Positions 44,640 to 55,010 of a DNA stretch of 64,000 nucleotides are shown here, in pieces. The stretch covers positions 620,001 through 684,000 of the forward strand of contig JANEZZ010000793.1 in assembly GCA_026122225.1 (NCBI GenBank), in the 5' to 3' direction. A program made the position numbers and the translations under genes. Each line of letters opens with the position of its first letter. Positions within the stretch are counted from its first letter, which is position 1. The notes under the pieces were generated by a model, which saw nothing but the letters and a program-made list of their open reading frames with translations, had not been told where the DNA came from and did no database searches. This stretch comes from Heloderma charlesbogerti (Eukaryota; Chordata; Lepidosauria; Squamata; Helodermatidae).

Positions 44640-45230
44640 CTTTGCTAGTGAAGCTAAGCCCCAACAGAATAGCTGGTTGGATCCACAAGGTGGTAAATGC
44701 TACTTCAAGGTAGGGAATTGTTCTGGCCACCTAGAAGAGGGTGGTTGTGAAGTCCCTTAGCCAACTATCGACCAGTAGCTAATCTGCCTTATCTTTTGGG
44801 AGTGGGGGTGGTAAGAAACATGAGTGGTTTATGGTTGTTCAGCTCAAGACATTCCTGGATGTCTTGTCCTGGATGATAACTGATTTTCTGGACCCATTTC
44901 TATCCAGCTTGCCTTTCGGACTGAAATGCCTTTAGCCACACTGGTGGATGACCTATACTGAGAGAACAATGGGGAGTGCATCCTTGTTGGTTCTTCTGTA
45001 CTTCTCAGTGTCTGATAGTATCAACAAGGGATTTCTTTCTGGACTGCCTGCCCAAGATGAGGTTGGAGGCACTGTCCCAAAGTGTGACAGGGGACAGTGG
45101 TTCAGCATCATGACTGTTATGCTCTGATGTTCGACAAACAGCTGAGAGAGGTCAACAGGAGACTTGGAGCTGGATGCCATCAATATGCTGATAATTTCCA
45201 GTTCTTCCTCTCTTTTAACATCTGATCCAG
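44640..45230 (+). mobile_element. L2-type LINE, RT region, heavily decayed
   Basis: Broken frames still show an RT-like order: a NYRPVANLPYL-like block near 44765, ALVDDL-like near 44935, and HQYADN-like near 45180. Full of stops and shifts. Confidence 0.6.
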
Positions 45231-45574
45231 GTGTGGACTGGATGAAGGCTAATGAATTGAAACCCAAATTGAGAACCCAGAGTCATCCCATGAAGCTGTT
45301 TGGTGGGACTGTCCCCTGTCCCACTTTCTGGAACCAACCTGCCAGATTGAGATAAGGCTATCTGTGGCTACTGGTCATAATGGCTATATATTATCTCAGG
45401 TGTCAGAAGCAGTATGCCTTTGTATACCAGTTACTGGGTAACATGAACAGGAGGATACTATTGCACTCATATATTTCAGAGATTCCCACAGGGTGCTGGT
45501 TGGCCACTGTGTGAACAGAATGCTGGACCAGATGGCCCGTTCGACTGATCCAGCATGGCTCTTATGTTCTTATG
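45231..45574 (+). mobile_element. CR1 subfamily B 3' end
   Basis: ORF2 C-terminal remnant (SHPMKL near 45285), then the 3' UTR ending GGCTCTTATGTTCTTATG. Confidence 0.85.
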
Positions 45575-45724
45575 AGATAAGATGGGTGCCGTTCATAAAT
45601 ATTTCATCAACCCAGAGGACTGGTATTCAGGCTGTGGTGGGTGGGGGGCACTACCATTAATGACTAGTAATTAATAGGAGTGCCATTAATGGTGCACCAA
45701 ATCTAAGAGGTCACTGGCATGGTT

Positions 45725-47335
45725 AAAAAGCAGCGTCAAGGAAGCTATTTGAGCAAAGGGCTTCCCTCAGAAAATGGAAGTCTTGCCCATGTGAGGAAAA
45801 CAAAAGGCAGCACAAGCTTGCACAAAGGCGATGCAAGCAGACAATAAGAGTTGCAAGAAAGCATTTTGAAGAGCATATTGCTAACAACATCAAGGCCAAC
45901 AATAAAGAATTATTTAAATATATCAGAAGCAGAAAACCAGCTAGGGAGGCAGTTGGACCATTGGATGACAATGGAGTTAAAGGAGTACTGAAGGAGGATA
46001 AGGATATTGCAGAACAGCTGAATGAATTCTTTTCATCTGTCTTCACTGCAGAAGATGTAGGACAGATACCTGTACCTGAATTGATGTTTTCAGGAAGGGA
46101 GTCTGAGGAACTGAGGCAAATAGTGGTGACAAAAGATGAAGTTGCCAACCTTATTGATAAATTGAAAGCAAATAAATCACTGGGCCCAGATGGTATCCAT
46201 CCTAGAGTTCTCAAAGAACTCAAATGTGAAATTGCTGATCTTCTAACCAAAATATGCAACATGTCAGCCTCTATCCTGGAGGACTGGAAGATGGCCAATG
46301 TAACATGGGAAGTTACAGGCCAGTTAGCTTAATGTCTGTTCCGGGTAAATTGGTTGAAGTCATTATTAAAGATAAAAATTAGTAAGCATATAGAAGGACA
46401 AGCCCTGCTGAAAAAGAATCAACATGGCTTCCGCAAAGGTAAGTCCTGTCTCACTAACCTTTTTGAGTTCTTTGAGAATGTCAATAAATATGTAGACAGG
46501 GGTGATCTGGTAGACATTGTTTACTAGGGCTTCCAAAAGGCTTTTGACAAAGTCCCTCACCAAAGACTCCTGAGCAAACTTAGCAGTCATGGAATAAGAG
46601 GACAGGTCCTCTTATGGATCAGTAACTGGTTAAAGAACAGAAAGCAGAGAGTAGGAATAAATGGTAAATTCTCCCAATGGAGGGAAGCAAATAGTGGGGT
46701 CCCACAGGGATCTGTATTAGGATCAGTGCTTTTCAATCTTTTCATAAATGATCTGGAATTAGGAGTGAGCAGTGAAGTGGTCAGATTTGCGGATGACACC
46801 AAATTATTTAGGGTGGTTAAAACAAGGGATTGTGAAGAGCTCCAAAAGGATCTCTCCAAACTGGGAGAATGGGTATCTAAATGGCAAATGCAGTTTAATG
46901 CAAGCAAGTGTAAAGTGATGCACGTTGGGGCGAAAAATCCCAACCAAGTATAGCCTGATGGGATTTGAGCTAGCGGTGACTGACCAGGAAAGAGATCTTG
47001 CAGTAGTGTTGGGCAGCTCAATGAAGATGCCAACCCAGTGTGCAGCTGCTGTAAAAAAGGCAAATTCCATGTTAGGCATAATTAGAAAAGGAATTGAGAA
47101 GAAAACTGCTAATATACTGCCCCTATACAAATCTATGGTGCGGCCACATTTGGAAAACTGTGTCCAGTGAGCCTATGTACACCAGTTGCTGGGGAGCATG
47201 GGTGGGAGGGTGTTGTTTCGCTCATGCCCTGCTTGTGGGTTCCTAGTCGACAGCTGGTTGACCACTGTGTGAGCAGAATGCTGGACTAGATGGACCCTTG
47301 GTCTGATCCAGCATGGCTCTTCTTATCTTATGTGT
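45725..47335 (+). mobile_element. CR1 LINE subfamily B with internal deletion
   Basis: The RT part (45731-47167) is joined directly to the terminal 168 bases of the 3' UTR (47168-47335). The ORF2 C-terminal region between them is missing, as comparison with 41163-41750 shows. The 5' part is absent. Confidence 0.9.
45731..47167 (+). pseudogene. CR1-B reverse transcriptase, inactivated
   Basis: Open pieces at 45961-46332 and 46726-46953 plus broken parts show, in order, LNEFFSSVF, SLGPDGIHPRVLKEL, HGFRKGKSC, the motif-A region, SGVPQGSVLG and FADDTKLF. A stop replaces the residues before GFQKAFDKVPH near 46527, removing the motif-A aspartate. Further frameshifts lie near 46300 and 46950. Confidence 0.88.
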
Positions 47336-48716
47336 AGGCCCTGGAACACAACAACTCGAACCCTCAGAAGCTGGCTGTAAACAATTTGCCAGACACTTTG
47401 CAGATAAAATTGCTTGTATTTATGCTGACTCGGATGCTGTTGGTTTGACAGAATCTGATATGGACAGGGCTGGTGTACCATCTAGTGATGTTATGGATAC
47501 CTTTTGGCTTGTGCAACTTAAGGATGTGGACAAACTGCTTGGAGAACTGAGGCTTACAACTTGCCATTTAGATCCTTGTCCATCCTGGCTTGTGAAATCT
47601 GCCAGAGCTGGCTGGTTATCTTGACCTCCAAGGTGGTAAATGCCTCCTTGAGGGATGGTGAGGTCCCTGCGGATTTGAAAGAAGCTGTGGTGAGTCCCTT
47701 GCTGAAGAAACCAAATTTAGATCCTATGGTTTTGGATGACTACTGCCCTGTGTCATATTTGCCATTCCTGGGCAAGGTGCTGACGTGTGTGGTAGCCTCA
47801 CAACTCCAAGCCGTTTTGGATGAAACTGATTACCTAGATCCATTCCAATCAGGTTTCAGGCCTGGTTATGGGACAGAAAAAGCCTTGGTCGCCCTGGTTG
47901 ATGACATACCCCAGGGAATGGGTGGGTGGAGTACAGCCCTGTTGGTTCTTCTGGACCTCCCAGCAGCTTTCAGTACCATTGACCATTGTATCCTCCTGGA
48001 TTATTTATCTGGATTGAGCTTGGGAGGCATAGTTTTAAAGTGGTTCCGGTCCTTTCTGGAGGAACGATCTCAGAAGGTGGTGCTGGGTAGCTTCTGTTCC
48101 ACCCCATGGCCGTTAGCTGTGGGGTGCCACAAGGTTATAGCTTGTCTTCTGTGCTTTGTAACCTCTACATGAAACCACTGGGGGAAGTCATCAGGAGGCT
48201 TGGGCTGAAATGTCATCAGTATGCGGATGATACTTGACTCTACCTCTAGTTTCCATCTGCATATCCCAGGGAGGCTGTGGAACTCTTGAGCCAGTGTCTG
48301 GAGGCTGTTTTGGGATGGAAGAGGGTGAACAAGCTAAAACTTAATCCAGATAAGACAGAAGTACTGTGGGTTAGGAAACCAACTACTTTGCATGAAGGTT
48401 TATAACTGGTCTTAGATGGGGTTGCACTCACCCTAAAAGACCAAGTATGCAGTCTGGGAGTTCTCCTGGACTCTGAGCTAACTGGGGAAGCCCAGGTGGC
48501 TGCCATGTCCAGGAGTGCATTTTAACAGTTTAGGCTGGCACGCCAGCTACAGCCCTTTTCAGAGAGGACAGACCTTGCCTCAGTTATCCAAGCATTAGTG
48601 ATGTCCAGGCTGGACTACTATAATGTGCTGTATGTGGGGCTGCCTTTAAAGACAGCCCAGAAACTTCAGCTAGTGCAGAATGCAGCTGTTCGAGTATTGG
48701 TCAAGGCGAGACAATT
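47336..48716 (+). mobile_element. L2-type LINE, left piece
   Basis: The RT coding region runs on the plus strand up to an abrupt stop at 48716, where a CR1 is inserted. The frame resumes at about 54110. Confidence 0.9.
47336..48716 (+). pseudogene. L2 reverse transcriptase, inactivated
   Basis: Visible blocks: FADKIACI near 47400, LKEAVVSPLLKKPNLD near 47675, FQSGFRPGYGTEKALV near 47845, motif A LLVLLDLPAAFSTIDH near 47940, RSQKVVLG near 48070 and the active-site box QYADDT near 48217, followed at once by a stop. Two frames are used, and a frameshift near 48115 breaks the VPQG region. Confidence 0.88.
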
Positions 48717-48798
48717 TCATAGAATCATACAATAGTAGGGTTGGAAGGGGCCTACAAGGCCGTCGAGTCCAACCCCCTGCTCAATGCAGGAATCCAAG

Positions 48799-51657
48799 TC
48801 AGAGCATCCCTGACAAATGGCTCTCCAGCCTCGTCTTGAAGGCCTCCAGTGTGGGAGATCCCACCACCTCCCCAGGTAATTGGTTCCATTGTCGTATTGC
48901 TCTTACAGTCAGGAAGTTTTTCCTGATGTTCAGCCGGAATCTGGCTTCCTGTAACTTGAGCCCATTATTCCGTGTCCTGCACTCTGGGATGATCAAGAAG
49001 AGATCTGGCCTTCTTCTCTGTGACAACCTTTCAAGTACTTGAAGAGTGCTATCATATCTCACCTCAGTCTTCTCTTCTCAAGGCTAAACATGCCCAGTTC
49101 TTTCAGTGTCTCTTCATAGGGCTTTGTTTCCAGTCCCCTGATCATCTTTGTTGCCCTCCTCTGAACCCTCTCCAGTTTGTCTGCATCCTTCTTAAAGTGT
49201 GGTGCCCAGAACTGGACACAGTACTCCAGATGAGGCCTAACCAGTGCTGAGTAGAGGGGAACTAGTACTTCCCGGGATTTGGAAGCTGTGCTTCTATTAA
49301 TCCAGCCCAAAAGAGCATTTGCCTTTTTTGCAGCCACATCACATTGTTGGCTCATATTCAGCTTGTGATCGACAACAATTCCAAGATCCTTCTCGCTTGT
49401 AGTGTGGTTGAGCCACGTATCCCCCATCTTGTAACTGTGCATTTGGTTTCTTTTTCCTAGGTGCAGAACTTGGCATTTGTCCCTATTAAATGCCATTCTG
49501 TTGTTTTCTGCCCAGCGTCCAGTCTATCCAGATCACTTTGAATTTTGTTTCTGTCTTCCAAAGTATTAGCTATCCCTCCCAATTTTGTGTCATCTGCAAA
49601 TTTGACCAGCATTCCCTGCACCTCCTCCTCCAAGTCATTAATAAAAATGTTGAAGAGCACTGGGCCCAGGACTGAGCCCTGCGGTACCCCACTCGTTACC
49701 TCTCCCCAGTTTGAGAAGGTCCCATTGATAAGCACTCTTTGAGTCCGATTCTGTAGCCAACTGTGGATCCACCAGATCGTTGTTTCATCTAGCCCACTTT
49801 GAGCTAGTTTGCTCATCAGGATATCATGGGGCACTTTGTCAAATGCTTTGCTGAAGTCGAGGTATATGATGTCTACAGCATTCCCATGGTCTACAAGGGA
49901 GGTTACTTGATCAAAAAATGAGATTGGATTTGTCTGGCAGGACTTGTTTTTGACAAATCCATGTTGGCTTCGAGTAATCACGGCGTTGTTGTCAAGGTGC
50001 TTCCAGGTGGATTACTTTATGATCTGCTCCAGAATTTTCCCAGGGATTGATGTCAGACTGACTGGTCTGTAGTTCCCAGGTTCCTCCTTTTTACCCTTTT
50101 TGAAGATAGGGACAACATTAGCCCTCCTCCAGTCATCTGGCACTTCCCCTGCCCTCCATGATTTCTCAAAGAGAATAGACAGCGGTTCTGAGAGTTCTTC
50201 TGCCAGTTCCTTTATGACTCTAGGATGCAGTTCATCTGGCCCTGGAGATTTGAACTCATTCAAAGTAATGAGGTGTTCCTTGACAATATGCCTGTCGATC
50301 TTAAGCTGCAATCCTGCCCCTTCAGCCTGTACTTCGCCTTTGCCAGGGGGGTCATAAACCCTATTTTGGGAGAAGACTGAGCCAAAGTAGGAATTGAGCA
50401 CCTCTGCCTTTTCTTTGTCATCTGTTATCATTTTGCCATCTTTATTTAATAGCTGAACCACCATTTCTTTCCTCTGCCTTTTACTATGCACGTAGCTGAA
50501 GAAAGCCTTTTTGTTGTTTTTAACATCCCTTGCTAACCTCAGCTCATTCTCAGCTTTAGCCTTCCTGACGCCATCCCTGCAATTCTGTGCTATCTGCCTG
50601 TACTCTTCCTTTGTTACTTGGCCTTCTTTCCACTTCCTATATGTGTCCTTTTTTGTTTCCAGGTCATCCCTAAGCTTTTTGTGAAGCCACATTGGCTTCT
50701 TCTGTTGTCTTCCACCTTTTCTTCTTGTTGGAATTGCTTGTGATTGTGCCTTGAGAATTTCCTTTTTTAAAAGCTCCCACCCATCTTGGACTCCTTTTCT
50801 CGCTAGCATCGCTTACCATGGGACCTTACTGATCATTGTTCTGAGTTTATGAAAATCAGCTTTCCTAAAATCCAGGGTACGTTTTTGACTACACTCGGCT
50901 TTTGCTTCCCTTAGAACCAAGAACTCAAGTACATCATGGTCGCTTTCCCCCAGATTTCCTGTAACTGCTACTTTATCCACTAAGTCATCTCTGTTGGTTA
51001 GGATCAAGTCAAGGATAGCCGATCCTCTAGTTCCTTCCTCTACTTTCTGTAGGAGGAAATGATCCGCCACACAAGTCAGGAATTTCCTGGAGGGGCCATA
51101 TTTTGCAGAATTTGTCTCCCAACAAATATCGGGGAAATTGAAGTCTCCCATTACTACTACATCATGCTTCCTTAAAACATTGGCTATTTGCTTTTCAAAA
51201 GTTTCATCCTTGTCTTCTTCTTGATTGGGTGGCCGGTAGTAGACTCCGACCACCAGGTTCCTTTTATTCTTTGCTCCATTTATTTCAACCCAGATCTCTC
51301 GATGGGGCTACCAAGCTCCTCCTCCTGTATTTCTGTGCAGAGATATGTATTTTTCACATACAGTGCAACCCCACCTCCCTTTCTGTTCCTCCTGTTCTTT
51401 TTGAACAAGTTATATCCTTCAATTGCTGTATTCCAGTCATCCCACCAAGTCTCAGTTATACCTATCAGGTCATAATTTCCCTCTTGTATTAAGAGTTCAA
51501 GTTCGTTCTGTTTGTTTCCCATACTCTGGGCATTAGTATATAGACATCGAAGACCATGTGCTTCATAGTCTGGCTTTCTTCCTACATGTATCTGAAGACT
51601 ATTATTGGGCGCTATCAGAGCTGTTCTCTCCATTGCAGTGCATGCGCCTATGTCCAT
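48799..51657 (-). pseudogene. CR1 ORF2, endonuclease-reverse transcriptase, lightly damaged
   Basis: The endonuclease shows YTNAQSM and ITETWWDD (51657-51280), then GDFNFPD, LILTN and SDHD (51253-50813). The RT shows NSYFGSVFS, PGPDELHPRVIKEL, HGFVKNKSC, LDFSKAFD, SGVPQGSVLG and FADDTKL (about 49590-49600). The C-terminus ends with FRLNIRKNFL and WNQLPGEVV. Damage: frameshift near 51270, TAA after VPW near 50814, TAA near 50012, frameshifts near 49480 and 49060. All catalytic motifs I looked for are still present, so loss of function is recent. Confidence 0.92.
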
Positions 51658-51693
51658 TGTTACCCCAACATTACATCTCCCTTCCCGTAGGAT

Positions 51694-52715
51694 TCAGTTT
51701 AAAGGCCTACTGATGAAGTTCTTCATGCTGTGGCCAAACACATTCTTCCCATCCTTTGTGAGGTGCAACCCATCCCTAGCCAACAGCCCATCTTCCAGGA
51801 AGTATAGCCCGTGGTCCCAGAATCCAAATCTCTCTCGTCGGCACCACCTTCGTAGCCAGTCATTCACCCGGAGTATTTTTCGTTCCCTTTCTATCCCTCT
51901 TCTAACTACTGGAAGGATGGATGAGAAAACTATCTGGGCCCCAAAGTTCTTGAGTTTCCTTCCCAAAGCTTCAAAGTCTGACGTGCTCTCTTCATAGCTC
52001 CGCTTGGCGGTATCATTTGTTCCCACATGGATGAGAAGAAAGGGATACCTGTCAGTGGGCTTTATGAGTGCAGGCAACCTTTCAGTCACGTCTCTAATCT
52101 GTCCTCCCGGGGGACAACATACCTGGCGAGTCCACGGGTCTTCGTGACATACTTGGGTCTCGATCCCACGCAGCAGGGAGTCTCCCACTACTACCACTCT
52201 TCTCTTCTTCTTGTTGTAGGCCTGGGTTTCATCGCCTCTGTTTGACTGACCTTTAGCCTCTTGCTCACTCTCATGCAGGTTCCCCTGTGATTCTTCCTCT
52301 GCAGGCTGTCCTCCAGTCTCATCCGCAAGTACCTGGAATCGGTCCCACGGCTCCACTGCTTCCACTGGTGCAGAGTGGCGTCTAGTTCTTCTTCTCCTGT
52401 CACCCTTTTCCAAGGAGTATCCTCTATTCCGTTTTTCTTCACCTCAGCATTTCCCACTGCCTCATCTTGCTGTTGCTCTTCAAGCTTCTGGTCTGCCCTT
52501 TGCTGCTGTAGTTCCCCCCTTCTGTCCAAGAATTCTTCGTGTTCTCTTATTCCCCAGAGGGTCGACAGTCGCCGCTCCAGTCCACTTACTTTTTCCTCCA
52601 GCAGCGTGATCAACTTGCACTTGTTGCAGGTGTAGGCCATGTTGTTCTCAGGCAAGAAAACAAACATTGCACACACCTTGCAGGTCACCACCACTGGAGA
52701 GTCTTGTCCTTCCAT
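51694..52715 (-). pseudogene. CR1 ORF1, zinc-knuckle and SGNH esterase
   Basis: The N-terminal piece (52715-52191) has CKVC and CNKC pairs 17 residues apart, then a coiled-coil-like LLEEKVSGLERRL stretch and a Gln/Glu-rich linker. The C-terminal piece (to 51694) is an SGNH hydrolase with GDSLLRG (serine), HVGTND (Gly-Asn block) and DGLHLT (Asp-His), so the catalytic residues are intact. One frameshift between about 52250 and 52400 separates the two pieces. CR1 ORF1 proteins with this layout bind nucleic acid and carry an esterase of unclear role. Confidence 0.92.
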
Positions 52716-52924
52716 AGCCTCTTTTCCCTTTTTGTGTCTAGCTTTGTGATTGTTCTAGCCTAGCCTGTGCCTGCTCTTCTACTCAGTAGAGGTTAAAAGC
52801 AGAGTCCCACTGGTGTGAAAGTGTGTGTTACAAGACAAATAAATGGAAAAAAGTTAAAATAAAAAATAAAAATAATTTTAAAAAATGTTAGGGGCCTCCC
52901 CCTTGACCTCCCCTGCCGAACTTC

Positions 52925-54085
52925 CCTGGCCAACTCCTGTTTGCTCCCCCTGTTCGCTCGCTCTGTTCGCTCGCTCTCTGGGAGCTTGCCTGCTTCTGTA
53001 GTCCCTGGACCAGCTGGAGCAGCTTGCCCTGCTCTGCTCTGCTCTGCTCTGCTCAGCTGGGAGGCGGGAAACAGACTGAAGCTTCCCGCCCAGTCAGCTG
53101 CTGGGAGTACTCAGGCCACACCCCTCCAATTCAGTTGGAGCTCTCAGAAGCACCCGGTGAGCTCACAGCCAATCAGAAGGATAAAGGGCAGCCCCCTGGG
53201 CTTCCTGCAACCCACTTACCTCTTAGCCTCTGTCTCCTTTGTCTCCTTTGTCTCTTCAACCACTGCAACTCCCCTGGCCAACTCCTGTTTGCTCCCCCTG
53301 TTCGCTCGCTCTGTTCGCTTGCTCTCTGGGAGCTTGCCTGCTTCTGTAGTCCCTGGACCAGCTTGCTCTGCTCTGCTCTGCTCAGCTGGGAGGCGGGAAA
53401 CAGACTGAAGCTTCCCGCCCAGTCAGCTGCTGGGAGTACTCAGGCCACACCCCTCCAATTCAGTTGGAGCTCTCAGAAGCACCTGGTGAGCTCACAACCA
53501 ATCAGAAGGATAAAGGGCAGCCCCCTGGGCTTCCTGCAACCCACTTACCTCTTAGCCTCTGTCTCCTTTGTCTCCTTTGTCTCTTCAACCACTGCAACTC
53601 CCCTGGCCAACTCCTGTTTGCTCCCCCTGTTCGCTCGCTCTGTTCGCTCGCTCTCTGGGAGCTTGCCTGCTTCTCTAGTCCCTGGACCAGCTGGAGCAGC
53701 TTGCTCTGCTCTGCTCTGCTCTGCTCAGCTGGGAGGCGGGAAACAGACTGAAGCTTCCCGCCCAGTCAGCTGCTGGGCGTACTCAGGCCACACCCCTCCA
53801 ATTCAGTTGGAGCTCTCAGAAGCACCCGGTGAGCTCACAGCCAATCAGAAGGATAAAGGGCAGCCCCCTGGGCTTCCTGCAACCCACTTACCTCTTAGCC
53901 TCTGTCTCTTTTGTCTCCTTTGTCTCTTCAACCACTGCAACTCCCCTGGCCAACTCCTGTTTGCTCCCCCTGTTCGCTCGCTCTGTTCACTCGCTCTCTG
54001 GGAGCTTGCCTGCTTCTGTAGTCCCTGGACCAGCTGGAGCAGCTTGCTCTGCTCTGCTCTGCTCAGCTGGGAGGCGGGAAACAGC
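52925..54085 (-). repeat. Tandem 5' units of the CR1 element (about 3.4 copies)
   Basis: Units start on plus at 52925, 53273, 53602 and 53945 (lengths 348, 329, 343 and a partial of about 140). Length differences come mostly from the number of GCTCT pentamers. Each full unit includes, on the element's sense strand, AGAGGTAAGT (plus 53214-53223, about 53543-53552 and 53886-53895), a perfect splice-donor word. The array lies exactly where a promoter would be expected. Confidence 0.92.
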
Positions 54086-54087
54086 TT

Positions 54088-54124
54088 GATCATATAATGA
54101 TCATATAATATTTGATCATATAAT
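54088..54124. repeat. Triple 11-bp repeat at the CR1-L2 junction
   Basis: GATCATATAAT at 54088-54098, 54099-54109 and 54114-54124. The third copy is native L2 coding sequence (YDHIM frame); the first two are extra and touch the CR1 5' end. Confidence 0.9.
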
Positions 54125-54655
54125 GCCTATACTGCGCCAGCTGCACTGGTTACCAGTGTGTTTCCAAGCCCAATTTAAAGTGCTGGTTTTGACCTTTAAA
54201 GCCTTAAACAGTTTGGGACCAAGTTACTTGAAGGACTGCCTTCACCCATATCAGCCTTCCCACACTTAAAGATCAGGAAGAGAGGCCCTTCTCATTGGTC
54301 CACTCGTGAGAGCAGTTAAGTGCATGACCATATGTGAGAGGACCTTCTCTGCAGTGGCACCACACTTTTGAAACAAGTTGCCATCGGAGGTCTGCCATAT
54401 TCTGTCATTTTAAGAAGGCCTTGAAAATGTATTATTTTACCATGGCCTTCTCTTGATATGACTGCTGTTGTTGCTGTTATTGTAATTGTTGTTGCTACTG
54501 GTTTTATTGTTGGTTTTTATTGCTATTTTACTGGGTTTATGTTTTTATTGCTTTTAATATTTTAACTGTTTTTATGTATTTTATTGCTGTAAGCTGCCTT
54601 GGGGGGGCTTTTGCCCTGAAAGGCAGCCAATAAATATTTTAGTAAATAAATAATA
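54110..54655 (+). mobile_element. L2-type LINE, right piece and 3' end
   Basis: Continues the frame from 48716 with DHIMPILRQLHWLPV and FKVLVLTFKALNSLG, then the 3' UTR ending in AATAAATA repeats near 54655. Confidence 0.92.
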
Positions 54656-54699
54656 GTCGGAGGATGCTCCTTGATCCAGCACCAATACCTCACAATGCT

Positions 54700-55010
54700 C
54701 AACTGAACAACAACAACAAAGCTATGCCCCTTCTTTCAGGAAGTGAACCTGACCAAGGTAGTCTGTGCCCTAGTAACATCCAGGCCTGATTGCTGTAATG
54801 TGTTGTACATGGAAGATACTTTGGAAATTGCAACTTGTTCAGAATATGGCAGCTGGATCAACTTGGACTGGTTGCTGTGAGCATATTATGCCAATACTCA
54901 AAGAGCATCAGTAGCTGCCAGTCTGCTTCTGGGTCCAGTTCAAGGTTCTGAGTTTGGTCTTTACAGTGGCCTGAGACCAGGGTGTCTGAAGGGGTGCCAT
55001 CTCTCCCATT
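54700..55010 (+). mobile_element. Second L2-type fragment
   Basis: Broken frames show VNLTKVVCALVTSRPDCCN and a later LRPGCLKGC block, the L2 region downstream of the RT core. Stops and shifts throughout. Confidence 0.65.

Larger units (their letters stand above)
48717..54085 (-). mobile_element. Near-complete CR1 LINE (subfamily A) inserted in L2
   Basis: On the minus strand: a tandem 5' region (54085-52925), ORF1 (52715-51694), ORF2 (51657-48799) and a short 3' UTR ending in the CR1 octamer region at 48717 (CATAGAATCATAC on plus). At 5.37 kb with few disabling changes it is one of the younger elements here. The L2 frame on both sides joins up when it is removed. Confidence 0.95.

Noticed and set aside
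45723..46298. 191-codon minus-strand frame
   Set aside because: Antisense shadow of the CR1 reverse transcriptase on the plus strand.
52941..54097. Plus-strand frames up to 357 codons with internal repeats
   Set aside because: They are the antisense of the tandem CR1 5' region; the repetition is in the DNA and no start context or homology supports a protein.
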